58,841 bases of DNA from Absicoccus intestinalis (lineage in GTDB: Bacteria > Bacillota_I > Bacilli_A > Erysipelotrichales > Erysipelotrichaceae): the NCBI RefSeq assembly GCF_033971885.1, contig NZ_JALBUS010000013.1, positions 1 through 58,841 on the forward strand, given 5' to 3'. Position numbers and translations under genes: made by a program. Under the pieces are notes generated by a model. It saw nothing but the letters and a program-made list of their open reading frames with translations. It had not been told where the DNA came from and did not search any database. Below, in pieces: positions 1-8,995 of this stretch. How positions within the stretch are numbered: the first letter of the stretch is position 1; each line of letters begins with the position of its first letter.

Positions 1-2
1 AT

Positions 3-134
3 AATTTAGACTCCAATCTAGAATTTTTTAAAGTTCTTGGAGCAGCTCCAAAAACTCTAATTGAATTCACTAAAATTATCGGAGATTTATTGATGAATTG
101 GAATCCACTGTTTTATCTGACGCTTACAATGTAA
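3..134 (+). CDS. C-terminal end of a truncated unknown protein (possible transposase tail)
   Basis: An open frame enters from the left edge and stops with TAA at 132-134, giving about 43 residues (contains LEFFKVLGAAPKTLIEF and ends FYLTLTM). The start lies outside the window. An intrinsic terminator follows at once, as expected for a real gene end. Imperfect inverted repeats of about 16 bp lie in its last codons and again at 196-211, which could be the terminal region of an insertion sequence beside the variable polysaccharide locus. The family cannot be named from this fragment, so the transposase reading is only inferred. Confidence 0.4.
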   Translation, partial: NLDSNLEFFKVLGAAPKTLIEFTKIIGDLLMNWNPLFYLTLTM

Positions 135-211
135 GCGAGAACTCACAAAGCCACTTCAGGACATCGTTGAAGTGGCTCTATTTTTGTTGATTTAGTGTAA
201 GCGTCTGATAA
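113..211. repeat. Imperfect inverted repeat pair flanking a terminator
   Basis: TTATCTGACGCTTACA at 113-128 is matched by its reverse complement with one mismatch, TGTAAGCGTCTGATAA, at 196-211. A third TGTAAGCG lies at 130-137 and makes a small dyad with 121-127. This could be a transposon end; the matching left end would lie outside the window. Confidence 0.45.
149..189 (+). terminator. Intrinsic terminator after the truncated gene
   Basis: AGCCACTTCA (149-158) pairs perfectly with TGAAGTGGCT (168-177) around a 9-nt loop and is followed by CTATTTTTGTTG. Confidence 0.85.
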
Positions 212-244
212 ACTGGTGTCGATGATGTTAGAATAAAAAGGTAC

Positions 245-283
245 TTTAAACTTGGCGGGGTTGATTATCCCGCCAAGTTTAAA
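245..283. terminator. Perfect 15-bp hairpin, probable bidirectional terminator
   Basis: TTTAAACTTGGCGGG (245-259) and its exact complement (269-283) enclose a 9-nt loop. T-rich sequence follows on both strands (TATAATTTTTG on plus, GTACCTTTTTA on minus). It separates the left-edge gene from the polysaccharide locus. Confidence 0.7.
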
Positions 284-320
284 TATAATTTTTGATCATA
301 CCTCTCTATAATTTAAAGCG

Positions 321-356
321 TCAAAAAAAGCGTTGACTTTTTTTACTTTGTCAACA
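321..356 (-). terminator. Probable terminator of the polysaccharide operon
   Basis: On the minus strand GTTGAC/GTCAAC (350-355 with 332-337) forms a short stem followed by CGCTTTTTTTG. The stem is only 6 bp, so this is weaker than the hairpin at 245-283; either or both may end the operon. Confidence 0.45.
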
Positions 357-411
357 GTCTGCGATGGTGCGCTACAGGCTCATCATTTTTCCGTTATGGG
401 CATAATAAGCC

Positions 412-1896
412 TCAATCTTTTTTTAAACGATTCTTTATTTGATCAAGCATCATATTAACAATTGGGTTCTTTAATAGAAAAAGGGAACCTGTATAAACAA
501 AAAATGATCCAGCTATAGCAACTAGTGTCTGAATTATTATGTTTGAAATAAAAGCAGACGACATAACACATATCACAATAATCGATGTACAACCAACTAG
601 AATTGTTAAGATATTTCTTATTGTTATCTTATTTATAAAAATATCGCCTATTATGTCTCGGATATTGTAAAAATTCATGCTAGCCATGGTAAATTCAGCA
701 AGTACTGTAGTGATAGCGGCTCCTCTTTCCGCGAGAAGTGGAATCATAAAAAAATTCAACCCAATATTTTCACAGGCACTAAAGACAGAAGAAAAGAGTG
801 AATACTTCTCTCTTCTGTATGGAATCAGAACACATTGATTAAAAAGTGTACTAAAGATAGAGAAAAATATTGCAATACTCAATATGATCAATGATGTTTG
901 TGATGCCTCATATTTACTGCCTCCTATAATTAATACAATATTTTTGCTCAACATGATTAGTCCTATAACTGAAGGGAAGATTATAACAAACAGACTATTT
1001 GCAACTTTAAGCATAAGAGAATCATATTCTTTTTTCATCTTCATACCGGCATATAGAGAAAATCTGGGAATCGTTACCGTTAATGCAGCTGCAAGTACTG
1101 GAAGAATTGCATTATAAATTTTTGTAGAAACTCCATATATTCCGACTGTATAGTCATTTTTCAAATACCCAAGCATAGTTATATCTGAAGTAACATAAAT
1201 CTGTATTGCTACATTCGAAGCAAAAATAATTAATATAGGTACAAGTCTTTTCATCCATTCAAAGTGGATTTTAAGATGAATATTGCATAATTTTCTTGCA
1301 TGAATAAAATTTAGAACATTTGATCCGACAGTAGCAAATACTGTGACAGCTGTATAATTTAAATAGTCGCCGGGTCTTTTTACAAAAGTAAATAGCAACA
1401 TTATTGAGATTATTTTAAAAATAATACTTCTGACTGTAATATATTTATATTCTTCATATATAACATACAACCATTCTGTTCCAACAGTTGTAAATATAAT
1501 TTGAATACTAAATATGATGATACAAGTAGCATAATTCTGTGCTTTCTGAGAAAAAATAAGATACAAAAATAAACACCCATACGATATCAAAGTTGATGAG
1601 ATATTTATAGTAAATATTTCACTTGAGAATTGACTAATCTTCTTCCTATCATCTCTATACTTTGCACCTTCTCTAACTGCATATTTGTCTATTCCAAGTG
1701 CAGCTAAGAGAAGAAAATATGATATTATAGAACTCGAAAAATTATATTTTCCAAGTTCACCAACCGAAAGGATTCTAGATACATAAGTGAAAGTTATTAA
1801 AGGAAAAAGTAGATTCAAAACAGTTCTTACACTATTTAAAATTGCGTTAGTTTTTATTGATTTCGTCTTTTTTCCTGCTGCAGGATATTTATTCAT
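412..1896 (-). CDS. wzx: Wzx-type oligosaccharide flippase
   Basis: A 494-residue polytopic membrane protein with the layout of the polysaccharide flippase family (MOP superfamily): many hydrophobic segments spread along the whole length, an N-terminal signature near residues 20-50 (LLFPLITFTYVSRILSVGEL), and GIDKYAVREGAKY near residue 70. Such proteins move undecaprenyl-linked repeat units across the membrane. It is the last gene of the minus-strand polysaccharide locus, with a GAAGG Shine-Dalgarno before the ATG. Its base composition is very AT-rich, like the polymerase and glycosyltransferase genes upstream. The symbol is by function; Wzx sequences diverge too far for closer naming. Confidence 0.85.
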   Translation of the reverse strand: MNKYPAAGKKTKSIKTNAILNSVRTVLNLLFPLITFTYVSRILSVGELGKYNFSSSIISYFLLLAALGIDKYAVREGAKYRDDRKKISQFSSEIFTINISSTLISYGCLFLYLIFSQKAQNYATCIIIFSIQIIFTTVGTEWLYVIYEEYKYITVRSIIFKIISIMLLFTFVKRPGDYLNYTAVTVFATVGSNVLNFIHARKLCNIHLKIHFEWMKRLVPILIIFASNVAIQIYVTSDITMLGYLKNDYTVGIYGVSTKIYNAILPVLAAALTVTIPRFSLYAGMKMKKEYDSLMLKVANSLFVIIFPSVIGLIMLSKNIVLIIGGSKYEASQTSLIILSIAIFFSIFSTLFNQCVLIPYRREKYSLFSSVFSACENIGLNFFMIPLLAERGAAITTVLAEFTMASMNFYNIRDIIGDIFINKITIRNILTILVGCTSIIVICVMSSAFISNIIIQTLVAIAGSFFVYTGSLFLLKNPIVNMMLDQIKNRLKKD

Positions 1897-2257
1897 AATT
1901 GAAAACCTTCATTAGTCTTTAAAAATAACCTTTCTAAACGTTATTATCTTTCCTTAAAGATAATTCCCATACTTTACTTATAAATATCACCTATGCCTTT
2001 CTTCTTTTAACATTTTATTAAAATGCAGTTTGATAAAAACATTCAATACTAGTACTTTTATAAGAGGGCTATACATTCACAAAAACCCTAGTATAAGTTT
2101 CAATATAAACTATTTTTTGATATTCAGGATAAAAAATTTAAATATTTTTACTTACTATTTTATTGATATTAATTATTTTCATAAAATCAAAATAGTCTAC
2201 TAGATAGTATAAAATACCTATTTTACAAGTTTCTTATTTCAAAAAAACTTCCACTAG
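1897..2257. other. AT-rich intergenic gap, no gene seen
   Basis: About 360 bp between the polymerase and flippase genes, strongly AT-rich. I see no open frame of note, no clear terminator and no convincing promoter, although one could be hidden in such sequence. The gap is far longer than the others in this operon and may mark a recombination joint or gene loss. Confidence 0.5.
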
Positions 2258-3466
2258 TTAACTGGCAGTATCTCGAATATTACATAGTGAAATGGCCATC
2301 CCTAACATAAAGAAGATATATGGATCAGTAAGATATGTACCTGATATGCATAATTTAATTAGTCCACAACATATAAAAATACAAAATATATTTTTAATGT
2401 TCCATGGTATATTATTTTTAATTAGCGCAGAAAAAATTAACCATACAATTCCAAGAATTAATATAAATCCAAAGAAAACTCCAAATTCAACAATTAGTTC
2501 CAAAAATATGTTATGAACATATGCTCCTGCAAAAAAAACATCACTCGAGAGTCCATATCCTAAAATATTATCTGATATTGCTTTAATAACTTTTTTTCTT
2601 AAAATACTTCTACCACTATCAAAAGGTGAATTTATTTCTCCTTTCATAAAATAAAAAAGTCTAGTACTCAATCCATGCGTGCTAGCATAATTGTATATAT
2701 TCAATAAAAATGAATTATAAAAATTTCCCACTGTGAAAATTACAATCAAAAAAAGAAATACTACAATGGAAATAATCTTCTTGTGCAAACTTAATTTCAT
2801 AAAATATCTATATAAACAAATAACAAAAAATATTATGGAACAGATAAGCGATCCTCTATTTCCGAGCATAACCATAAAAATAAATCCCAAGATAGAGATA
2901 AATAGATACATAATATTATTATAGTTTACAGCAATATAAAATACACATAAGACATGTGGAAGTATAATGTATGAATAATACATACTTCCACTCCAATCGG
3001 CTTGAATATTAGCTCCTGATTGTATAATAACTAAAATTGTAGAAATTAAACATAATAAAGAAATCAATCCTAAATATCTAACATTTCTATCATCATATAA
3101 GATATTTAAAATAACTCTACCCATAAAAATCATCGGATAACACTGAAGAACAAATATCCATATGTATGTATTTATAAATTCCTGATTATATTTGCTATTA
3201 ATCAAAACTGTAACACATACTACCAATAATACAATAATTGTATAAAAAACATCTATTATATCTAGTTTCCCAAGTATATATGGCAATGAACCTATTAAAA
3301 GTAATATTAAAACTATGAGTCTAAAATAATTCAAGAAAAAATCACCAAAAAAAGGTAACCTTGATAAAATTACAGACACATACTTAAAAAGAGTGTTATA
3401 AGTCCACAAAACACATGTAAAATAGAAGAATATTTTTTTGCTTATGGTTTCTGATTTTGTTTGCAT
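2258..3466 (-). CDS. wzy: Wzy-type O-antigen/polysaccharide polymerase
   Basis: A 402-residue protein with roughly ten to twelve hydrophobic segments and few conserved residues, typical of O-antigen polymerase/ligase-like proteins that join repeat units on the outer face of the membrane. Polar loops contain RLFYFMKGE and the segment NILGYGLSSDVFFAGAYVHN; an arginine/histidine-rich outer loop is usual for Wzy. The frame can be opened at a TTG two codons earlier (3472), but the ATG at 3466 is better spaced from AGGTG. It lies between a glycosyltransferase and the flippase. The assignment rests on topology and context, since Wzy proteins share little sequence. Confidence 0.75.
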   Translation of the reverse strand: MQTKSETISKKIFFYFTCVLWTYNTLFKYVSVILSRLPFFGDFFLNYFRLIVLILLLIGSLPYILGKLDIIDVFYTIIVLLVVCVTVLINSKYNQEFINTYIWIFVLQCYPMIFMGRVILNILYDDRNVRYLGLISLLCLISTILVIIQSGANIQADWSGSMYYSYIILPHVLCVFYIAVNYNNIMYLFISILGFIFMVMLGNRGSLICSIIFFVICLYRYFMKLSLHKKIISIVVFLFLIVIFTVGNFYNSFLLNIYNYASTHGLSTRLFYFMKGEINSPFDSGRSILRKKVIKAISDNILGYGLSSDVFFAGAYVHNIFLELIVEFGVFFGFILILGIVWLIFSALIKNNIPWNIKNIFCIFICCGLIKLCISGTYLTDPYIFFMLGMAISLCNIRDTAS

Positions 3467-3525
3467 CTTCAATTAGCACCTACTATCATTTTATTTCGAT
3501 CCACTAATTTTTAGGGAAAAATATT

Positions 3526-4545
3526 TTATTTTATTTTTTTCATGTGGACAATTAATTTATCCAAATGAACACTCACATTGTAATATATCTGTAAAATTGT
3601 AATTTTAAATTGTAATTTTTTCTTTTCAATACGATCATTTTTATCAAGATCTTGATAAAAATGATACATAAGAAAAGTATAATGAAATGTTTTTTTATCA
3701 AGATTTTTAATCAATGGTTCAATATATGGTTGATCTTCTTTTTTATAGTTCTCAAATATATATTTAAAATCATACAAATGTCTTATAAAACAAGATTTTT
3801 CAAATGATTTGTCTATATCAAGCTGCAAATCAAATATTATTAAATTTCTAAAACATCCATATGTTCTTTTCTTACCAGTCCAAAGTCCATCTCCAGTTAG
3901 ATTATATTGTGCCCACAATTTATTAATATAATATATTTTTCCGTATTGTAGAATTATATAAGTAATGAAATTATCATTTAAGAAATTCCGATACTTAGGG
4001 TTAAGCATCAATTCTTTGCAACATGATCTAAAAAGAATTGTATTTGTATGAAAATAGAGTTTTTCCCAATAATATTTTGAATCGATAATTCCTTCATGTA
4101 AAAAAGTATCTACTAATGGATATTTTTTTGCATTATTAATATCATTTGCCATAATATTATGTGCAACGCATGAACACTCTATATATTTTTTGTCATCCAA
4201 CAATTCAACTTGTTTTTTTATTTTCTGAGTTCCAATAAATTGATCATCACCATCTAAAAAAATCAAATACTCACCAGTTGCTTTCTCCAATAGGTTTGCT
4301 CTATTTTTAGCAGCCCTGGTCCCATCTTTTTTGGAATCCTTATCTCTTTGCATAATATATAGCTTAATATTATTTGGAAAACGGTTTATCCATTTATTTA
4401 TACGTTCTTGTGTAGTGTCACTAGAACCATCATCTCCAACTAATAGTTCCCATGAAAATGGCATTTCTTGGATAACTACACTTTTGATTGCATCATCAAT
4501 ATATTGTTCACAATTGTATGCTGTTATTAAAATTGAAACTTTCAT
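3526..4545 (-). CDS. GT2-family glycosyltransferase
   Basis: A 339-residue GT-A fold enzyme: N-terminal nucleotide-binding motif VSILITAYNCEQYIDDAI, VGDDGSSDTT near residue 38, and a metal-binding LDGDDQF near residue 97. These are typical of inverting GT2 transferases that add a sugar to the lipid-linked repeat unit. The C-terminal part is rich in lysine and aromatic residues. The start overlaps the end of the upstream glycosyltransferase by 38 bp, so the two are probably translationally coupled. Donor and acceptor sugars cannot be read from the sequence. It is less like the three other GT2 proteins of the locus than they are like each other. Confidence 0.88.
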   Translation of the reverse strand: MKVSILITAYNCEQYIDDAIKSVVIQEMPFSWELLVGDDGSSDTTQERINKWINRFPNNIKLYIMQRDKDSKKDGTRAAKNRANLLEKATGEYLIFLDGDDQFIGTQKIKKQVELLDDKKYIECSCVAHNIMANDINNAKKYPLVDTFLHEGIIDSKYYWEKLYFHTNTILFRSCCKELMLNPKYRNFLNDNFITYIILQYGKIYYINKLWAQYNLTGDGLWTGKKRTYGCFRNLIIFDLQLDIDKSFEKSCFIRHLYDFKYIFENYKKEDQPYIEPLIKNLDKKTFHYTFLMYHFYQDLDKNDRIEKKKLQFKITILQIYYNVSVHLDKLIVHMKKIK

Positions 4546-5542
4546 TTTTCTTATTCATCCCAAATCTATGAGTAACTTTTTTATAATTATGCAAACAGTA
4601 GTATAGTAAAGCGGGCATATATTTTGCTGTAGCATAAACAAAGTAAGATTTATTTTTGTTTTTTTGCTTTCCCAATGCCATCAAATAAATATATTCATTT
4701 ACTTTTGGTATATATCTACAATATTTCCTTCCGTAAACATTAGGATTTTTCTTTATTTCTTTTCTATCGTAAGTTATAACATCCTTGTAATATTTTAATC
4801 TCTTAGGAGAAAACATTTCCTTTGAGGCAGAAACTCCTATGTTTGATCTATGATTGACTGAATATATATCTAAAAAACCAAATCTATTATGATTCTTTAA
4901 TATTTTTAATACTGTTGGAGAATCATCAATGACCATGTAGTCTTCATCACATCCACCCACATCATTGTAATAATCCCTTGTAAAAATGGTTGCCTGTACT
5001 GCAATAGGAAAAATATCATTATTTGTAATGTATCTACGAGATTGGTCATAAGTCATAGAAAGTACTTTTGAAATTGCATTATTTGATTTCTCAACGCGTG
5101 CATCTTTAATAGGTTTCATAAAAGCATCACATTGTTGACATTTTGATACAGCTCCATACAAGTTTTTATGAGAATTTAAAAATGCTATTTCTTTTGAAAA
5201 TACTCGATAATCAAAATAAGTATCATCTCCACCAATAATTTTAATAAATTGCCCTTTCACTAAAGGAAGGGCTCTATTAATATTTTTTACTGTTCCTCTA
5301 TTTTTTCCGTCATAAAGAATTAAAAATCTTATTATGTTTCCATTATTATTATTAATAATATATTTTTCAATTTTTTTAACATCCAGTTCTGGAGTCCCAT
5401 CGTCAGCAATGATTAATTCAATTCTCGCATAATCTTGCATTAATATAGATTCCAAAGTTTGATATAAATAGTTTTGTTGCTTGTAAGTGACAACTATGAT
5501 GCTCAATAGCTTGTTTTGGGCTTGCATAAGTTTACTATCCAT
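4508..5542 (-). CDS. GT2-family glycosyltransferase (paralogue group)
   Basis: A 344-residue GT2 transferase. Motifs: LSIIVVTYKQQNYLYQTLES near the N-terminus, LIIADDGTPE, GTVKNINRAL, and the metal-binding IIGGDDTYF. Later it has DEDYMVIDDSPTVLKI, a segment shared in altered form with the proteins at 8019-8984 and 8996-9856, so these three are paralogues. It should add one sugar of the repeat unit; specificity is unknown. The gene follows the acetyltransferase with an 8-bp gap and overlaps the next glycosyltransferase. Confidence 0.88.
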   Translation of the reverse strand: MDSKLMQAQNKLLSIIVVTYKQQNYLYQTLESILMQDYARIELIIADDGTPELDVKKIEKYIINNNNGNIIRFLILYDGKNRGTVKNINRALPLVKGQFIKIIGGDDTYFDYRVFSKEIAFLNSHKNLYGAVSKCQQCDAFMKPIKDARVEKSNNAISKVLSMTYDQSRRYITNNDIFPIAVQATIFTRDYYNDVGGCDEDYMVIDDSPTVLKILKNHNRFGFLDIYSVNHRSNIGVSASKEMFSPKRLKYYKDVITYDRKEIKKNPNVYGRKYCRYIPKVNEYIYLMALGKQKNKNKSYFVYATAKYMPALLYYCLHNYKKVTHRFGMNKKNESFNFNNSIQL

Positions 5543-5550
5543 TTTCTAGC

Positions 5551-6396
5551 TCACTCTTCTATATTTTCAATACCATATTTTTTCTTTTGCTCCAAAGTAA
5601 GCGAGTCATACCACTTATGAAAACCAACACCATTCCAAGGCATGTAATTACTAAAATGTTCCCTCCAAGGGTATGCAGGGACTCCTGTAATTTTATTTTT
5701 AGTTCTCCGGACATCAGAAATACATTTTGCAGGATTCCCTATTGCTACCGCATATGACACAACCGATTTCGTTACAATTGCACCCGCACCAATTAAACAA
5801 TCCTGTCCTAAGTCTAATCCTGGCATGATAATAGCTCCTGTCGCAACGATAGCAAAAGGATGAATATGAACTCCAACAAAATTATTTGAAGGTGGTGTCG
5901 GATCATTTGTAAGAACAACGTAGGGAAAAATCCACACAAAACTGTCAATCTCGGATAGTTGTCCAACGTGAACATTCGAATGCATCCTCACATAACTTCC
6001 AATTCTACAATTTCCCTGGATATCACTAAGCGTTCCAACGCTTACATTGTCTCCTATCACTGTTTTTTCACGAATGGTCACCTGATGGCCAGTTTGAAAA
6101 TTGTCACCTATATATGACTCTGTATAAATAATAGAACCACTTCGAATCAATATATTATCGCCTATTATCAGTTTATGATTATGCTTTTTCCTATCTATAC
6201 AAAAATCCATTTCATACTCACCAATGATACAATTTGCGCCAATAAATCCGTTTTCCCCAATCTTTGTACCAGATCGAATAATTGTATTGCTATCTATATA
6301 ACAGTTATCTCCAATTGTTACATTTTCTTCTATAGTACAATTATCCCTAATAATGACATTCTGACCTATTTTTGCATCTTTTGATATAATGTTCAT
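5551..6396 (-). CDS. fdtC: Left-handed beta-helix N-acetyltransferase, FdtC/QdtC-like
   Basis: 281 residues, most of it imperfect hexapeptide repeats (IGENGFIGANCIIGEYEM, VIGDNVSVGTLSDIQG, LDLGQDCLIGAGAIVTKSVV) that build a trimeric left-handed beta-helix acyltransferase. AIGNPAK near residue 220 is the usual end of the helix. It follows FdtA- and FdtB-like genes, so the likely reaction is acetyl-CoA-dependent N-acetylation of a dTDP-3-amino-3,6-dideoxyhexose (Fuc3NAc or Qui3NAc). The length fits QdtC-type enzymes better than short FdtC proteins. The exact sugar is not decidable here. Shine-Dalgarno GAAGGTAG precedes the ATG. Confidence 0.75.
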   Translation of the reverse strand: MNIISKDAKIGQNVIIRDNCTIEENVTIGDNCYIDSNTIIRSGTKIGENGFIGANCIIGEYEMDFCIDRKKHNHKLIIGDNILIRSGSIIYTESYIGDNFQTGHQVTIREKTVIGDNVSVGTLSDIQGNCRIGSYVRMHSNVHVGQLSEIDSFVWIFPYVVLTNDPTPPSNNFVGVHIHPFAIVATGAIIMPGLDLGQDCLIGAGAIVTKSVVSYAVAIGNPAKCISDVRRTKNKITGVPAYPWREHFSNYMPWNGVGFHKWYDSLTLEQKKKYGIENIEE

Positions 6397-6406
6397 ACAC
6401 TACCTT

Positions 6407-7555
6407 CTATTTTTCTTCAGGATTCCATTCATTTATCTTGTCAATCACAAACTTAATCTCTTCATCAGTCATTCCATAATATAAAGGAAGACTGAGTTCA
6501 GTAGCACTAATTTCCTCAGCAATCGGGAAATCTCCTTTATGAAATCTCATGTTTTCATAGCACTTCTGAAGATGTATTGGAATCGGATAATGCTTGTTTG
6601 TTCCTATACCATTATCATTCAACCACTTTTCAAGTGAATTTCTTCCAACTCCAAGCTTTATCTTTCCATTCTTTTCCTCATTTGTTTTTATACGGACACC
6701 GAAGATATGCCAAACGGGTTCAGTATAATACGGAACAAATGGAAGAATTACATTTGGATTATTAATACCATTTAAATATTTATTAGCTGTTTCTCTTCTA
6801 TTCAGATTCACTTTGTCCAAAAATGGTAGCTTTGCCGTGAGAAATGCTGCTTGAAGTTCATCAAGGCGACTATTATGTCCTTTATATATATGATGATACT
6901 TATAGTCAGAACCATAGTTACCTAATGCTCTTACCTTGTTAGCTATTTCTTTATTATTAGTAATAATAGCACCTGCGTCTCCAAGTGCTCCCAAATTCTT
7001 GCCAGGATAGAAACTAAAACCAGCGGCATTGCCAAAACTTCCAATTTTTCTCCCTTTATAGGTGGCCCCATGTGCCTGAGCACAATCTTCAACAACCTTC
7101 AATTTGTATTTATCAGCCAATGACATAATCGGATCCATATCACACGCCTGACCATAAAGATGTACTGGGATAATAGCTTTTGTTTTTTCATTTATTTTTT
7201 CTTCAATCTTCAATGGATCAATATTAAAAGTTCTTATATCCGGCTCAACAAAGATTGGTGTTGCACCCGTATATGTCACAGCTAAAGCAGTCGCAATATA
7301 TGTATTGGACGGAACAATTACCTCATCTCCCACACCAATGCCCAATGCTTTCAATGAGAGCATTAATGAATCAAGCCCGTTGCCACAACCAACAGCATAC
7401 TTAGTTTCACAATAATTCGCAAATATCTTTTCGAAATTCTTATCTTCTTCTCCTTCAATATACCAAGATCGATTATATACTCGATCAAAAGCATCTCTGA
7501 GTCGTTTGTCAAGATCCTTTTCAAGTGGTTTAAATGTCACAAAAGGGATTTTCAT
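6407..7555 (-). CDS. fdtB: DegT/DnrJ/EryC1-family sugar 3-aminotransferase, FdtB-like
   Basis: 382 residues with the full fold of PLP-dependent sugar aminotransferases: GCGNGLDSLMLSL near residue 57, VEDCAQAHGA with the PLP-contacting Asp near residue 157, and the Schiff-base lysine in FSFYPGKNLGALGDAGAI (about K186). It should transfer an amino group from glutamate to C3 of a dTDP-3-keto-6-deoxyhexose made by the FdtA-like isomerase directly upstream. The start overlaps the stop of that gene by 4 bp (ATGA), which points to coupled translation. Confidence 0.85.
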   Translation of the reverse strand: MKIPFVTFKPLEKDLDKRLRDAFDRVYNRSWYIEGEEDKNFEKIFANYCETKYAVGCGNGLDSLMLSLKALGIGVGDEVIVPSNTYIATALAVTYTGATPIFVEPDIRTFNIDPLKIEEKINEKTKAIIPVHLYGQACDMDPIMSLADKYKLKVVEDCAQAHGATYKGRKIGSFGNAAGFSFYPGKNLGALGDAGAIITNNKEIANKVRALGNYGSDYKYHHIYKGHNSRLDELQAAFLTAKLPFLDKVNLNRRETANKYLNGINNPNVILPFVPYYTEPVWHIFGVRIKTNEEKNGKIKLGVGRNSLEKWLNDNGIGTNKHYPIPIHLQKCYENMRFHKGDFPIAEEISATELSLPLYYGMTDEEIKFVIDKINEWNPEEK

Positions 7556-7974
7556 ATATTTGCCTCTTCTTTCTGTACTTTAAGATAATTTATATATTCA
7601 TCGTAATCTCTTATATAATCTGATTCATCATAATATTGATCTGCTGCTACACACAATACGGAATTATCGATATTCCAAAGCATATCCCTCCAAAGACCAG
7701 GCTGTAATACAATTCCTATACTAGGATTATCGAGATGGATTTCTTCTGTTTTCTCACCATCACTAAGAAATATTGTTACACTCCCATATGGGCAAAAAAG
7801 CATTTGTTGTAAAGTCTTATGAGCATGAGCCCCTCTCTTTGCTCCAGCAGGGACATGATGGATATAATATATTCTCTTGATAGTAAAAGGAAAGTCATGA
7901 GCTCCTTCAAAAAACGAAAGTTGACCCTCCTTCCTTGTTTGAACTGTTTTGATGTTAATTATTTGATATTGCAT
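7552..7974 (-). CDS. fdtA: dTDP-4-dehydro-6-deoxyglucose 3,4-ketoisomerase, FdtA/QdtA family
   Basis: A 140-residue cupin of the FdtA/QdtA/WxcM-like family. The motif AKRGAHAHKT (about residues 45-54) carries the paired histidines used as acid/base catalysts, and RIYYIHHVP precedes it as usual. It moves the keto group of dTDP-4-dehydro-6-deoxyglucose from C4 to C3, feeding the aminotransferase next to it. Whether the product has galacto (FdtA) or gluco (QdtA) configuration cannot be told by eye, so the symbol is provisional. The rmlA and rmlB genes that make the substrate are not in the window. Confidence 0.82.
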   Translation of the reverse strand: MQYQIINIKTVQTRKEGQLSFFEGAHDFPFTIKRIYYIHHVPAGAKRGAHAHKTLQQMLFCPYGSVTIFLSDGEKTEEIHLDNPSIGIVLQPGLWRDMLWNIDNSVLCVAADQYYDESDYIRDYDEYINYLKVQKEEANI

Positions 7975-8018
7975 TACTTATCATGTCTCCTTCCACAACA
8001 TTCCACAAGTATTGAAAT

Positions 8019-8984
8019 TCAATACTTACTTTCACCCTTTAGATAAAAAAGCACTCGACTACTTCTTGTCCTCATATAGTACATAAGTGGTACTGAATAC
8101 CTAATAACTAATTTTAATTTTCCTATCCAATCAGAATTCTCTAACTGGCAATATTCAACTCGAAATTGGCATATTTTATATCGCATATTCACATACATTT
8201 TCCCAATAGTATCTTTTATGGGTTCCAACGAAATCCTATAATATTTTTCCAAATCCTCATAGTACTTCAATTTTCTTTTATTAAAAGCATTATTCGACGT
8301 AGAAACCCCGACTTGCCCTCTATGCTTTACACAAATTTTATTAATATACCCAATTCTCTTCTCGTTTTGTACAATTTTTATTGACATGGGAAGATCTTCA
8401 ATTAAAAGAAATCTCTCATCATACAACCCTTCTGTTTCAAAGAATTCCTTTCTAAAACACATTGCCTGTGTTGATAAAGCTTTTTGATTCTTACGAACGA
8501 TGTATGTTAGAAGTGAGTTTTTTTTCGTAAATATAGAATTATGATCATCTTCTACTAAAAATCCGGACTTTGATATTGGATTCATCTTATCATCGCATTC
8601 TAAAATATTTCCTACAACAAAATTAGTCTTTGGATGATTTTTCAAATAATTAATTTGACAAGAGCAAACCTCAGGTGAAGCCAGTTGATCATCTCCTGCT
8701 ATAGCTTTAATATATTTTCCCTTAGCTGATCTTATTCCATAATTCAAGTTTTTCACTGTACCAACATTTTTAGAATTCACAATGATTTGAATATTTGTAA
8801 TATTGCTTTTCTTATGATCAGATATGTATTTTTTGACTTGGTTTTCATCAAAAACAGGAGAAGCATCATCGCAAATCACAATCTCTATATTTGGATAATT
8901 CTGGTCTAATATTGAATCTAATGTCTCATAGAGCATATTATTGCTTTTATATGATAAAACAATTATTGAAAGTAAATCACTCAT
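8019..8984 (-). CDS. GT2-family glycosyltransferase (paralogue group)
   Basis: 321 residues: LSIIVLSYKSNNMLYETLDS at the N-terminus, IVICDDASPVFD, GTVKNLNYGI and the catalytic IAGDDQLAS near residue 117, then YDERFLLIEDLPMSIKI near residue 200. It clearly shares ancestry with the glycosyltransferases at 4508-5542 and 8996-9856. AGAGGGAAG lies upstream of the ATG. It should add one residue of the lipid-linked repeat; the sugar is unknown. Confidence 0.88.
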   Translation of the reverse strand: MSDLLSIIVLSYKSNNMLYETLDSILDQNYPNIEIVICDDASPVFDENQVKKYISDHKKSNITNIQIIVNSKNVGTVKNLNYGIRSAKGKYIKAIAGDDQLASPEVCSCQINYLKNHPKTNFVVGNILECDDKMNPISKSGFLVEDDHNSIFTKKNSLLTYIVRKNQKALSTQAMCFRKEFFETEGLYDERFLLIEDLPMSIKIVQNEKRIGYINKICVKHRGQVGVSTSNNAFNKRKLKYYEDLEKYYRISLEPIKDTIGKMYVNMRYKICQFRVEYCQLENSDWIGKLKLVIRYSVPLMYYMRTRSSRVLFYLKGESKY

Positions 8985-8995
8985 GTATCTTCCCT

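Noticed and set aside
196..209. cre-like TGTAAGCGTCTGAT near the left edge
   Set aside because: The right half does not fit the cre consensus, and it is explained as one arm of the inverted repeat.
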